Origin: Axinella damicornis
Lineage: Eukaryota; Porifera; Demospongiae; Axinellida; Axinellidae
Length of the DNA stretch: 64,000 nt
Reading direction: 5' to 3'
Assembly: GCA_963931865.1 (NCBI GenBank)
Contig: OZ007512.1
Span: 12,408,756-12,472,755, forward strand
Position numbers and translations under genes: made by a program. Shown piece by piece: positions 27,301 through 35,276 of the stretch (its first letter is position 1; every line of letters begins with the position of its first letter). The notes beneath the pieces are model-generated. The model worked only from the letters and a program-made list of their open reading frames with translations. It did not search any database and was not told the DNA's origin.

Positions 27301-30300
27301 TCATGATGGCATGGTAGTTCATCTCCAACACTGGCCTCCAATATGTGCTTATAGACATGGCCGGTAGCCTCTCACATTACTGAAGCGCTACATCTTTCCA
27401 ATCGTCAAAACTTTGGCATCAATAATTGAACCACATTTACTACATAAGCATCAAAGTTCATAATCATCTACGATGAAATTGCATATCGTCATGGCGGGCG
27501 TCACAAAAATTACAACCACTAAAATTATCAAGAATTTCACATACATACATACATACATACATACTTACGTACATACACAGAGAAACTGAGTCTTCAGGCA
27601 TTACCAAATTCTGATGCAGGATGTATTGGATGCATGTCTAACTCCTGGTGAATGTGCAGGAGTTCATTGCTTGTGTTTCTCAGAACATTACACTACACTC
27701 CTGAGAACCCACCCACCCATACCTGGCTGTCGTTGGAAACATTTCGACACTCTTTCCAGTGCAGTTTGTTTTCGCTCAAAATAGAGACCCTCAGCAAGAG
27801 TTTGCCAGGATGCATTAGGCATGGTAGTGATGAAATACCGGAGCATCTCTTCCCTGCTCTCACACCTCATTCTTGGCACATCAAGGTAGGAACCTAGGTT
27901 GAACCACCCGTCAACACTTTCAACAGCAGTGGTGACATTGGAGAGGGTGAAGGTAGGGTCTGAAGGGAGGGGAGAAAGAGAAACCAGAGGAACTGTGTGT
28001 GAGTACTGGAGATGGTTCAGTATACTAGTGGATACACTGGGGATGGTTCAGTATACCAGTGGATACACTGGAGACGGTTCAGTATACTAGTGGATACACT
28101 GGGGATGGTTCAGTATACTAGTGGATACACTGGAGATGGTTCAGTATACTAGTGGATACACTGGGGATGGTTCAGTATACTAGTGGATACACTGGGGAGG
28201 TTCAGTATACTAGTGGATACACTGGGGATGGTTCAGTATACTAGTGGATACACTGGGGATGGTTCAGTATACTAGTGGATACACTGGAGATGGTTCAGTA
28301 TACTAGTGGATACACTGGAGATGGTTCAGTATACTAGTGGATACACTGATAGCGATCACAACAGTGCAGTCATGAAGAATCTTTGTAAGCCATTCCAAAG
28401 TAGTCAAAAGTCATACAAATTAATTACCTTATGCGGCACAATTTTTTCCCCTACCAGGAGTGTAACACATACAGAAACGCACGACAAATTACCAGCACCA
28501 TAACTAACTGCTCTGCTGTGAGGTTTGGTTTGATTTATGCGGAACATCATTTCCCCCACCGGGAGCTCAACAGGTGTCAACCGTCCCGGTACTTGGTCAC
28601 TGTATTTTACATGCTTATATCAGATCATATGTAGCAGCAATTACTTCACAGGAAGAAATACCAATCACTGCTACTCAATACCACTGTTCTGATACCGATC
28701 TGTTATAAGTATTTGAGTCGATATCGGTGTCGGGGCATGGCTTGGAAACAAGGCTGAGGTCACATGGCTTCAGAAGTTGATCTAGCTAGCTAAGCTACTA
28801 GATGAGAAGCTAGTATATATTGATAGACCCCAGGCTCACCTCCAGATATCAGCCAAAACTATTGTATTGGTACAACCTTAGAATCAGATTCAGAATCAGA
28901 CTATGACAGTATCCAGGCATTGGCAGGATATAACCTTCAAATACAGGGATCGGGATTGAGGCAAAGTTTGGTACAGCCTTGTAATAGCTTCATGACAAAT
29001 ACGTAGCAACAGCAATACTGGAATGACGAGTTCTAGTACTAACCTTCACAAACAAGTAGAACAATGTGGCTATAGTAAAGCTGATCAAGTGTGCTGAGTG
29101 TTAGTACACAAGTAGTGTGGCTGAGGAGAAACCTAAGCCAAATGTCACCTGAAGCTTAAACTATTTATGTGCTCGAGCAGACAAAATTCCATCAGCCAAC
29201 TCATCTGATGGTTAGCCTCGTTCCCAGGCTCCCCCTGTGCGCGCGGTGACGAAAATACAGAGGGCACAGGGGGAAGCCTGGGAACGAGGCTAGCTGATAG
29301 TTACTCACAGCATGAACGTTCGATAGCTGTTCAACATCCAGTACCACTCTCACTGTCATTTAACAGCTGCCATTTGCAATGTTGTCATGGCAACTACAAC
29401 AGAGCAACAATCTCATTCCACAGGAAGTAACAATAATCCACTAACCTCTAATAACGGATTCTGCTACTGGCCATCTCTATAGTATACGTGAACAATCAGC
29501 AGTGAACATACTCAACTTACAAATCTATATATACGTAGCCATTTTGGTTGTTGTACCAATTGATTTTGCTTATATACTCGTAAAGAAGGGCATAATGGAA
29601 CCAAGGAATGAGCTCAACCAGCTGCTATAGATAGGTTAAACCTTCTGGGTCTACAGGATTTAGAGCCCCGGCCACGGAAACTATATATAGATACCCGTGT
29701 GTGAAGCACAATTAAGGGTGTCCATAGGTTTCCAAGGGCCCATAGGCCCTGAGGGTTTCATCGTTTAAGGTATTTATACTATACAGCTGGGAGCCAATCA
29801 AATCACTGTCCGTATTAGCAACCATTCAGTCAGAAAGACTTTGCGCAGAGATGAGTGAGTTGTATAGCAGCTGCTCTCACCATCTGCTACCCGACAACTC
29901 ACTTACTCGTGCCTCGTGTTTGGGACAGTGAGTCCAAAGCACAACCAGATTCTGAGATCGTACACTGCAAAAACGGTGTAGTTGTTTTGATTGATTGGTG
30001 GTTATTACAGTTGCACCAATACATAAACCTGGTTTATGTAGGGTACTACTGGAATGCTCAGTTTATGTAGGATGCTTAGCCTCGTTCCCAGGCCTACCCC
30101 GTTTTTTCTGTTCTTCGGTTTCGTTGACAATAATACATGGATGCGGAAGGGCGGCGAAAAACGCGAAGGGGGGAGGGGTGTATTATTGTCAACGGAAACC
30201 GAAGAACAGAAAAAATGGGGTAGGCCTGAGAACGAGGCTATAGGATGCTATCGTCCTCCACATTCTAATAGTATTCCTCGACTCTGCATGTCCAAACACG

Positions 30301-31206
30301 GTGCAGCTATAGTAACCACCAAGTAGTCGAAGTAACAACTTCGTTTTTGCAGTGTACCAAATATGCCCCACCCCATGAAGCTTATGGAGGCATTTGTTGC
30401 AATTTGTGAGACGTGCACTAGACATAGACGAGCCAAGTGCAGTCCCACTTTCACACTACAATATATGCATCCGGTTCTAGCGTGCAAGACGCTCATGCCC
30501 TTCTGACGAATTCATGTCTAAAAGTAGTTTGTGAATAATGGATAATGGGGTCATTCGTCAAGAATAATAAAAGATTTGAGAGAATTCTTTAAATGGTCAG
30601 CTAAAACAGCAGTCAACAGTGAGCTATATAGCAAGTATTAAAATAGTACCACTCATAATGAGTAGCAGTTACATGTACAACAAAACCTTAGCCTCAAAAT
30701 ACAGGGAAGCCATTGTGAATGAAATCAACCCACCACATTACTAGTGAGTGAGCCCCAACAGACAAACACATTAGCCTTCCCAGGACCCCACCCACCCAGC
30801 TCGAAGCTCTGTGCTTCTTCCAGTACTGCCAGCAATTCAAACAGCAGTGTGAATGAGGCTACACGTAACTGCACACTGGCATGCATGTGGACAACATACC
30901 CTCGACTGGTTCCGCATTGTGGCGGATCTTGTCTGCTGTCACTGATTCACCCCAGTGATCAAGTCGCTGTATGAGCCTCCTCCAGGAGGGTGCCGGATCA
31001 GTGCAGAACCACCAATCCACCAGCACCCTCGAGTGGTCCTCAGGTGGATAGTGAGTTAGAATTTCATCACGTTTTGAGGGTGGCACATACAGGCAGATAC
31101 ACAGCTTCTTCCACTCCACCTCCTTCACTGCCTCTGTCACGGCCTCTGGTGTCAGTGGAGCAGCTGCAGTCAGGGAGAACAGAGCAATGAAGTTAACACT
31201 GTACAC
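13889..31206 (-). CDS. Gene B, complete: three death domains, Ser/Thr linker and two ZAK-like kinase domains
   Basis: Exons in transcript order are: 30900-31206 (DD1, from an ATG), 27723-27959, 25261-25545, 24421-24501; kinase A 23692-23849, 22140-22236, 21615-21713, 21372-21428, 20963-20991, 20804-20890, 20481-20618, 19795-19866, 19640-19676; kinase B 18669-18835, 18383-18479, 17243-17341, 16270-16326, 16075-16103, 15494-15580, 14951-15088, 14077-14151, 13889-13945. All phases agree and the frame is open to a TGA at 13889-13891, giving about 829 residues. The last kinase A exon ends in phase 1 and joins the first kinase B exon in frame, so both kinases sit in one chain. Both kinases resemble MAP3K20 (ZAK/MLTK) in motif spacing, but the death domains replace ZAK's SAM tail. 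A role in stress or death signalling is inferred. Confidence 0.8.
14204..14237. mobile_element. 34-bp palindromic MITE
   Basis: Almost a perfect palindrome: TAGCCTCGTTCCCAGGCG followed by its complement. The matching site in gene C (35583-35616) holds the same palindrome, so it was there before the duplication. Confidence 0.75.
14640..14785. repeat. Dispersed repeat with CAGACAGAC and CGATTGCTTAACCC
   Basis: A CAGA-rich tract followed by AAACCGATTGCTTAACCCTG and a CGCATGC tail. Related copies lie near 21775-21890 (inverted), 26060-26170, 36020-36150 and 51900-52080 (inverted). Confidence 0.65.
15740..15895. repeat. 29-bp minisatellite, about 5 diverged copies
   Basis: Units around CTGCTCCCCGATTGTGTCC in the intron between kinase B exons 14 and 15 of gene B. 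Gene C has about 13 copies of the same unit at the same place (37975-38347). Confidence 0.8.
16665..17025. mobile_element. Insertion in gene B intron, absent from gene C
   Basis: About 360 bases starting CAGGGGCGGCAGCGAC and ending near GTGCTGCCGTC. The flanks are contiguous at the matching place in gene C (about 39062). The ends are loosely inverted; I see no transposase and no clear target duplication. Confidence 0.5.
17375..18066. mobile_element. Tc1/mariner-like non-autonomous element
   Basis: Inverted ends CAGTGCTCCTAGCAAAGAGA and its near-complement, flanked by TA on both sides. It is 692 bases long without a transposase. Gene C lacks it at the matching intron position (about 39300). 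Confidence 0.8.
18897..18921. repeat. Poly-G tract
   Basis: 25 G about 60 bases upstream (minus strand) of the kinase B first-exon acceptor in gene B. Gene C has 26 G at the matching position (40102-40127). Confidence 0.9.
19640..23849 (-). CDS. Gene B kinase domain A (first)
   Basis: Nine exons, residues about 304-561, directly after the Ser/Thr linker. It has [13 protein letters not shown], the ATP lysine in VAIKKV, then [19 protein letters not shown], which corresponds to the helix C to strand 4-5 region. [13 protein letters not shown] is the hinge region, HRDLKSSN the catalytic loop and CDLGSARS the DFG position. VGTFAWMAPE is the activation segment, [13 protein letters not shown] follows, and RPVFKAIVKAL ends the C lobe. 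A 29-base exon (20963-20991, VLTATLTAK) is needed to bridge the catalytic loop to CDLG and keeps the phase. Exon 1 ends in a GC donor (AGAG/GCAAGT). The closest recognised family is MAP3K20/ZAK, and the catalytic residues are intact. Confidence 0.8.
20126..20427. repeat. GGA-rich low-complexity tract
   Basis: About 300 bases of GGA/GGGGGAT repeats, about 55 bases past the donor of kinase A exon 7. Gene C has a shorter tract (41340-41456) at the same place. Long apparent reading frames here are repeat artefacts. Confidence 0.9.
22857..22903 (+). other. Start-exon-like module (ATGGCGGCC followed by a GTGAGT donor)
   Basis: CAATGGCGGCCAGTG opens a short frame that reaches a GTGAGT donor at 22902. 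It lies on the plus strand in gene B kinase A intron 1. The same module is at 58489 in gene C, with more distant relatives at 52.7-57.0 kb. It may be a repeat derived from a first coding exon; expression is unknown. Confidence 0.4.
22975..23475. repeat. Inverted copy of the repeat at 9735-10280
   Basis: Begins CTAGTGGAATGCAGGACATT and ends GGCTCGCCCCAAT, opposite in orientation to the copy at 9.7-10.3 kb. It lies in intron 1 of kinase A. Confidence 0.75.
23520..23636. repeat. C-rich low-complexity tract
   Basis: CCCCTCC repeats about 55 bases past the GC donor of kinase A exon 1. The matching place in gene C (58815-58840) has a short version. Confidence 0.85.
24367..24396. repeat. Poly-G tract
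   Basis: 30 G just past the gene B linker-exon donor, matching the tracts at 45-59 and 59456-59481. Confidence 0.9.
24421..24501 (-). CDS. Gene B Ser/Thr-rich linker exon
   Basis: An 81-base exon, phase 1/1, between a TGCAG acceptor and a GTGAGG donor. It encodes Ala repeats, LPEQPVSST and a Ser/Thr-rich run ending RKNS, then splices onto the DTTEPQLS start of kinase A. It is probably a flexible, phosphorylatable linker between death domains and kinases. Several CAG repeats at the acceptor allow small alternative acceptor choices. Confidence 0.75.
25261..25545 (-). CDS. Gene B death-domain exon 3 (DD3)
   Basis: 285 bases, 95 codons, phase 1/1, from acceptor AACTAG to donor GTGAGA. It encodes ATLTVANLCSVLEEVVEW, the turn GHYLDVP, a charged helix with KKKYSDGTQHKQ, the HPAPSWMLVANTLY helix and the final VVREKYLKG helix. 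It joins DD2 and the linker in frame. The 3' end of this exon is the sequence that reappears fused to actinin near 60.38 kb. Confidence 0.77.
26520..27070. mobile_element. Composite repeat with a long palindrome
   Basis: Two parts: a stretch starting near TAGAGTCGGTAGACTC (26521), and a foldback of about 260 bases (26811-27068) with arms containing GGAGATGTAGGGATA. The same parts occur, in a different relative arrangement, at 57628-58440, and the first part alone near 62693-63000. It lies in the intron between DD2 and DD3. Confidence 0.75.
27723..27959 (-). CDS. Gene B death-domain exon 2 (DD2)
   Basis: 237 bases, 79 codons, phase 1/1. It begins PTFTLSNVTTAVESV, has LGSYLDVPRMRCES, then MPNASWQTLAEGLYF with the death-fold Ser-Trp, and ends KCFQRQP at a GTATGG donor. 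It is close to the gene A copy but longer by three codons. The 31-bp minisatellite starts about 50 bases 5' of its acceptor. Confidence 0.77.
28007..28348. repeat. 31-bp minisatellite, about 11 copies
   Basis: The same unit as at 2368-3361 (GGTTCAGTATACTAGTGG core) at the same intron position 5' of DD2, but with about a third of the copies. Confidence 0.95.
28430..28460 (+). repeat. Piece of the GCACAATTTTTCCCCTACCAGGAGTGTAA repeat
   Basis: CGGCACAATTTTTTCCCCTA motif also found at 3442, 53786, 55920 and 58762, and inverted near 57405. It marks one end of a dispersed repeat otherwise concentrated in gene C intron 1. Confidence 0.6.
29213..29292. mobile_element. Foldback MITE, TAGCCTCGTTCCCAGGC family
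   Basis: Orthologous to the element at 4358-4437: same ends, same flanks and about the same length. Confidence 0.75.
30077..30240. mobile_element. 164-bp foldback MITE with 9-bp target duplication
   Basis: Starts TAGCCTCGTTCCCAGGCC and ends GAACGAGGCTA, with arms containing TTCTGTTCTTCGGTTT. It is flanked by perfect TAGGATGCT copies at 30068-30076 and 30241-30249. Gene A lacks it at the matching intron. Confidence 0.92.
30815..30845 (-). other. Possible micro-exon or death-domain remnant
   Basis: Minus-strand TACTGGAAGAAGCACAGAGC follows a CTGGCAG acceptor-like tract and could encode LEEAQSFELG before a GTGGGT donor. It resembles the first helix of DD3 and is conserved between genes A (about 5510-5545) and B. 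It fits phase 1/1, so inclusion would not break the frame. It may be a relic of an extra death-domain exon. Confidence 0.35.
30900..31206 (-). CDS. Gene B death-domain exon 1 (DD1), likely first coding exon
   Basis: The core is 30900-31163 (88 codons, phase 1 at the 3' end, GTATGT donor): TPEAVTEAVKEVEW, LYVPPSKRDEIL, VLVDWWF, DPAPSWRRLIQRLDHW with the Ser-Trp helix, then a charged tail. The open frame extends to an ATG at 31206 (MYSVNFIALFSLTA), shared exactly with gene A. Either this is the true start or the hydrophobic stretch is the acceptor tract of an unseen upstream exon. The domain folds like the other two but is the most diverged. Confidence 0.7.
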
Positions 31207-33239
31207 GGCAGACCAGATAAAGTTGTGTAAGTGTTAGCTGCATGTGTAGCTCTATTGATTGTCCGTAGCAACACAGGAATCAATATAGTTTTGGTGCGGT
31301 ATTAGTGCAATCTGTACCACGGTATGGACCATACAGGCACCCTGTGTTCACAGTGAGACCTCACGTCAATACCAGTCCACTCCAGTGTGCTTACACCACA
31401 CAGTTCTACTTGCAGTCTGCTACCATAGACAAAATTAATGAAGGGAGAGGGATTGGAAACAGGTTGATAATCTACAGATTGGCGTGTCTAACGGTTTGTG
31501 CACCCTGGGTGACTGTGAAAGCCAGAACTCAGGAACACGTAACGGAACACGGAATGGAAGAATGGAAGTACGAAGGTCAAATTTGGCAGCGGTAGTGTAA
31601 GGTGGAGCATCACAATATACATCAAACTCGGTCAGACTTATATTTGTTTTTGTATCAGAGCTAGCAATACGTTGCCGTGTGTTCCTCTGAAGTCATTTTC
31701 TATCTGACTCAGGTCAAGTCAGTCGCATGCCAAAAACGTGAAGTTCATTACTTGGGTCAGGTTAGGCCCAGGCCGCGGGCTTCCACTCTTAGCTGACTGC
31801 TGCCCTACACGTGAGAGGTGTGCTGCTACTGAAACATACGTACTTGGTAACTGGAGGCTGTGGCCAAAACTGTACACATTGATCAATCGTACGGTGGTAT
31901 TTCCAGGTTGCATTTCTTGTTTCCGTTCCACAGTCTGTTTCCTTCTGGCTTTCACAGTCATCCCACTAGTTCCCTACTGCGTTCTTATGAGTTCTTGTGT
32001 ATCTCAATTGGCCAATCAGATCATTCTGAGGTCTAAACTCCACGAAATGGGTGCGGTGTTTAGACCACAGATCTGATTGGCTATATACTAGCTACATGTA
32101 GCTCCAGTGTTTGAATTCTGTTGCAAGAACTTGGAATAATGTAGCAGATAATGCAACTCCACAATCTGCCGATGCTCCAAGCCACTCGGGACTGGAATCA
32201 TCAGTATAAGAACCCTGGATTCACGGATCACAGAGTGTGCTGCAAATGGAGTATATCGTGTATGGCCCGAAATAACTAACTGAACTCAGAGCTAGTGTAC
32301 CCAGTGATTGTTTAGGGCACCTCTAATCACTGGACTGGAATATGGACTGGAACGGTAGAATGGAAAATAGAATGGACTATGGAATTTCATCTACAGCAGA
32401 AGACACCACTTCACACTGTGTTCCAGCTTCTTTTGTCCCTTCCACTCTGTCAGACTCAGCTCCTTTGTTGCAGTTAAGGATGCTAGCTACAAACGGAATG
32501 TGTCCATTGAATACATGTGACCTTTGACCCCTAAGACTTTGAGGAACCATGAATGCAGGTCAATACGAGGCAGAGCTGGCTATGAGTAAGTAGTTACTAC
32601 ATGTATATCCACACAGCAGAGCCGGGTAGCTAGTGCCATGGAAAATATTTCTGGGCATTTTTTTAAAAACATTCCACAGTCCATTCCTTTTCCAGTCCAC
32701 TGTTCCAGTCCATTTTCCTGTCCAGCGATTCGATTGTTTACAACTGTGTAAACAGCTGGAACATTTTCCGCTACTCAATGTTTATGAATATATTAACACG
32801 TCACAAACATTCCGTAAAAATCTACAAAAACCTAATTACATTAACAGAAAATGTACAGAACCCGCAATGACATAGCCTTGTTCCAAGGCCCGCGCTGTTT
32901 TCGGTTGTACGAAGAAAGCGGAGGGCCTGGTATCTTTCTTCACGTGCGTGACATCAAGGGTAGAAAGGACTTACTTGAACGTCGGCACACTGGGGCTCAG
33001 AACAGCAAGGAGAGTTAAGGTACCAGGTGGTACATTAACCACACGTATATACACTGTACATGTAGCTAGCAGGGGGCGACTGTCATACACGCTAAGCGTT
33101 GAACGTGTAGTTGGTTAAACAATACACAAAACCTTTCATTCTGAAACTTTTTGCCATTAGCCGATGACGTCATTCTCACGTGAGGAAACATACCAGGCTC
33201 TCCCCACTATTCTGTACTGCAAGCGATGAAAAGCTGGAT

Positions 33240-33272
<33 letters not shown>
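33240..33272. repeat. Poly-G tract
   Basis: 33 G followed by GAATGAGGCTAG, which is the right end of the TAGCCTC foldback family, so this may be a degraded MITE with an expanded G run. Confidence 0.9.
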
Positions 33273-33273
<1 letters not shown>

Positions 33274-34112
33274 ATGAGGCTAGTAATGACAGGCTCAATA
33301 CCACTAAGTCCAGAGGTGCTTACAACCATAGATAACGTAGTTCCATTATCTATGTTACAACCAGTTTCAATGTGACTATACCAACTTGTGGGAAACTTTC
33401 TATGGATTGATGGCCATAAGTGCTGTAGTAGTGTAGTGCTAAATTTGATTAGAGCTGTGGCCAATAACCAATTCAGGGCCATAGGAAGAAGAAAAAACTG
33501 TTCAGGCAATATTATAATAGCACAATTACATGCTGCTGAAGGCAGTGCATAGAACGAAGTGCATAGCGTTGATCAGTCCGTGCAAAACGCGGGAAAATTT
33601 TTTCGCCATCATTTTCAGTTATCAGGATGGGCTCTCGTGGCACCTTCGTGCTTTGCACTGCAAGTTCCAGATGTACGAGGATTGCAGGTCCCGGTGGGAA
33701 CGAGATTACGGACTGCGCTGGTCTCGCTAGCACTTTCGTGCATGCCTACGCAATAGATAATTATGGTGAAACAAAGTGGCTACTATTTGTGCATGCGCAG
33801 TATCGCACGATTCTAAATTATATGATATCACAATTCCGGAGCTCTATGCTTAAAATGATATTATTGCTCAGCCCTAGTAGAAATAGGTATGCCTAGTCTT
33901 GCATAGCCAGGCTCGATCTCACACAGGAGTCTGGCTACACGATGGAGACTAGATCTGACTACAAGAACAAAATCCAGGGCCTAAATTCATGGACTTGTAT
34001 GCGTCCAAAAAGCTAGTAAATTTTTCTTGTTTGTATATAAACTCACTCATCCCTCCCCCCTAATAATATTGGACAGCCACTAGGCTTATGAGGGAGCCGT
34101 TATATAACACAT

Positions 34113-34395
34113 GAGGTGGCCGAGTGGTTAAAGCATGGCTAATCGAAAGGTTGCTGGTTGGAGTCCCACCACAGGAGATTTCTTTCTCTCAGCTCTACCC
34201 TAAGAAATGAGTAGGTGTGGTGTTTTCACCTCAAATAGTTCACACAGCATCCTTTGGAGGGGATGTAGAGCTGTTGGTCCCGGGGGGAACTGGTTCAATA
34301 GGCTCTGCCTCCTTCAGGCTCTCGTTAGCCACCATCGTGGTAACCCCTCAGGAGTAATCTCTCTCTCTCTCTCTCTCTCTCCCCCCCCCCCCCCC
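34113..34395 (+). mobile_element. tRNA-derived SINE
   Basis: The head reads GAGGTGGCCGAGTGGTTAAA (A box) and ends GGTTGGAGTCCC (B box), like a tRNA-Ser/Leu head. The body is followed by a (TC)n and poly-C/poly-A tail. Confidence 0.75.
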
Positions 34396-35276
34396 CCCCA
34401 AAAAAAAATAAATAAATAAATAAAAAAATAAAAAATCATGGCCAAACACAGATGCTGTAAAAAAATACTGGAGATATTTATTCACTCGCCCAACGTACCC
34501 TTGGTCCCCGCCATTTTTCGCCTGCTTCTTCTTGTTTTCCGATCGAGTATATATAGCTTCACGTCCTCGAACACATCAGAAAAACGTCCACTACTTCAAT
34601 GTCATGAATGTGTTTGAGACTTGTCCTATCTGTCTCTCGCGGGCGCGGGCCGGCCGGACGTTCGCGGCGCGCGGAAGTTCCCAGCGCGCCGCGAACCTTG
34701 GCGCCTCCATCATAATATTATATGCACTGCATGCACTGCACTGTTTCAGTCTGTTTGTTACAGTATATAGTGGTACATGGTGGTCGAGTACAGGTCGACG
34801 TGATGACGTCACTGCAATGATTTTCTGGCAACCTTTTCCAATAGGTTGCCAAAGTCTTAATTCGATCTTGACCAGAAGCACAAACATAGCTAGCACTGTT
34901 TTATGGAATTCACACTTTGCAAGGCAAACAAACCACACATGGCATTCAAAACCACGAGGACACGAGGCAGACAGAATCTGATATAATCACGTTTCAAAAA
35001 GGAGGAGGGTCGGTCAGGCCCGAGGTACAGAACACATAGGAACAGAAGTTGAAGTACACGGTCTTACAATATTTATCCCCCCCTCCCCACAAATCGAAAT
35101 ACTAATCCACCCCGCTTCAATTACCACAGATTGTGACCACCGGTTCCATCCACGAGAAAATCAACGTACAAGGACTGATGAGTACAAGGACTGATGAGTA
35201 CGGGAACAAAAAGTGCATATGGGTGTACATGTAAAGTTAACTAGTGTTGAAAATACGTAATAACAGTTGAAAAAAT

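Larger units (their letters stand above)
31260..35270. other. B/C intergenic region: presumed 5' flank of gene B
   Basis: No convincing exon. 31260-31720 matches the region upstream of gene A DD1. A small hairpin of two GGTCTAAAC arms lies at about 32005-32085. A poly-G tract is at 33240-33272, a SINE at 34113-34395, and GC-rich palindromic sequence at about 34635-34705. The gene B promoter should lie here, but no element can be named. Confidence 0.5.
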
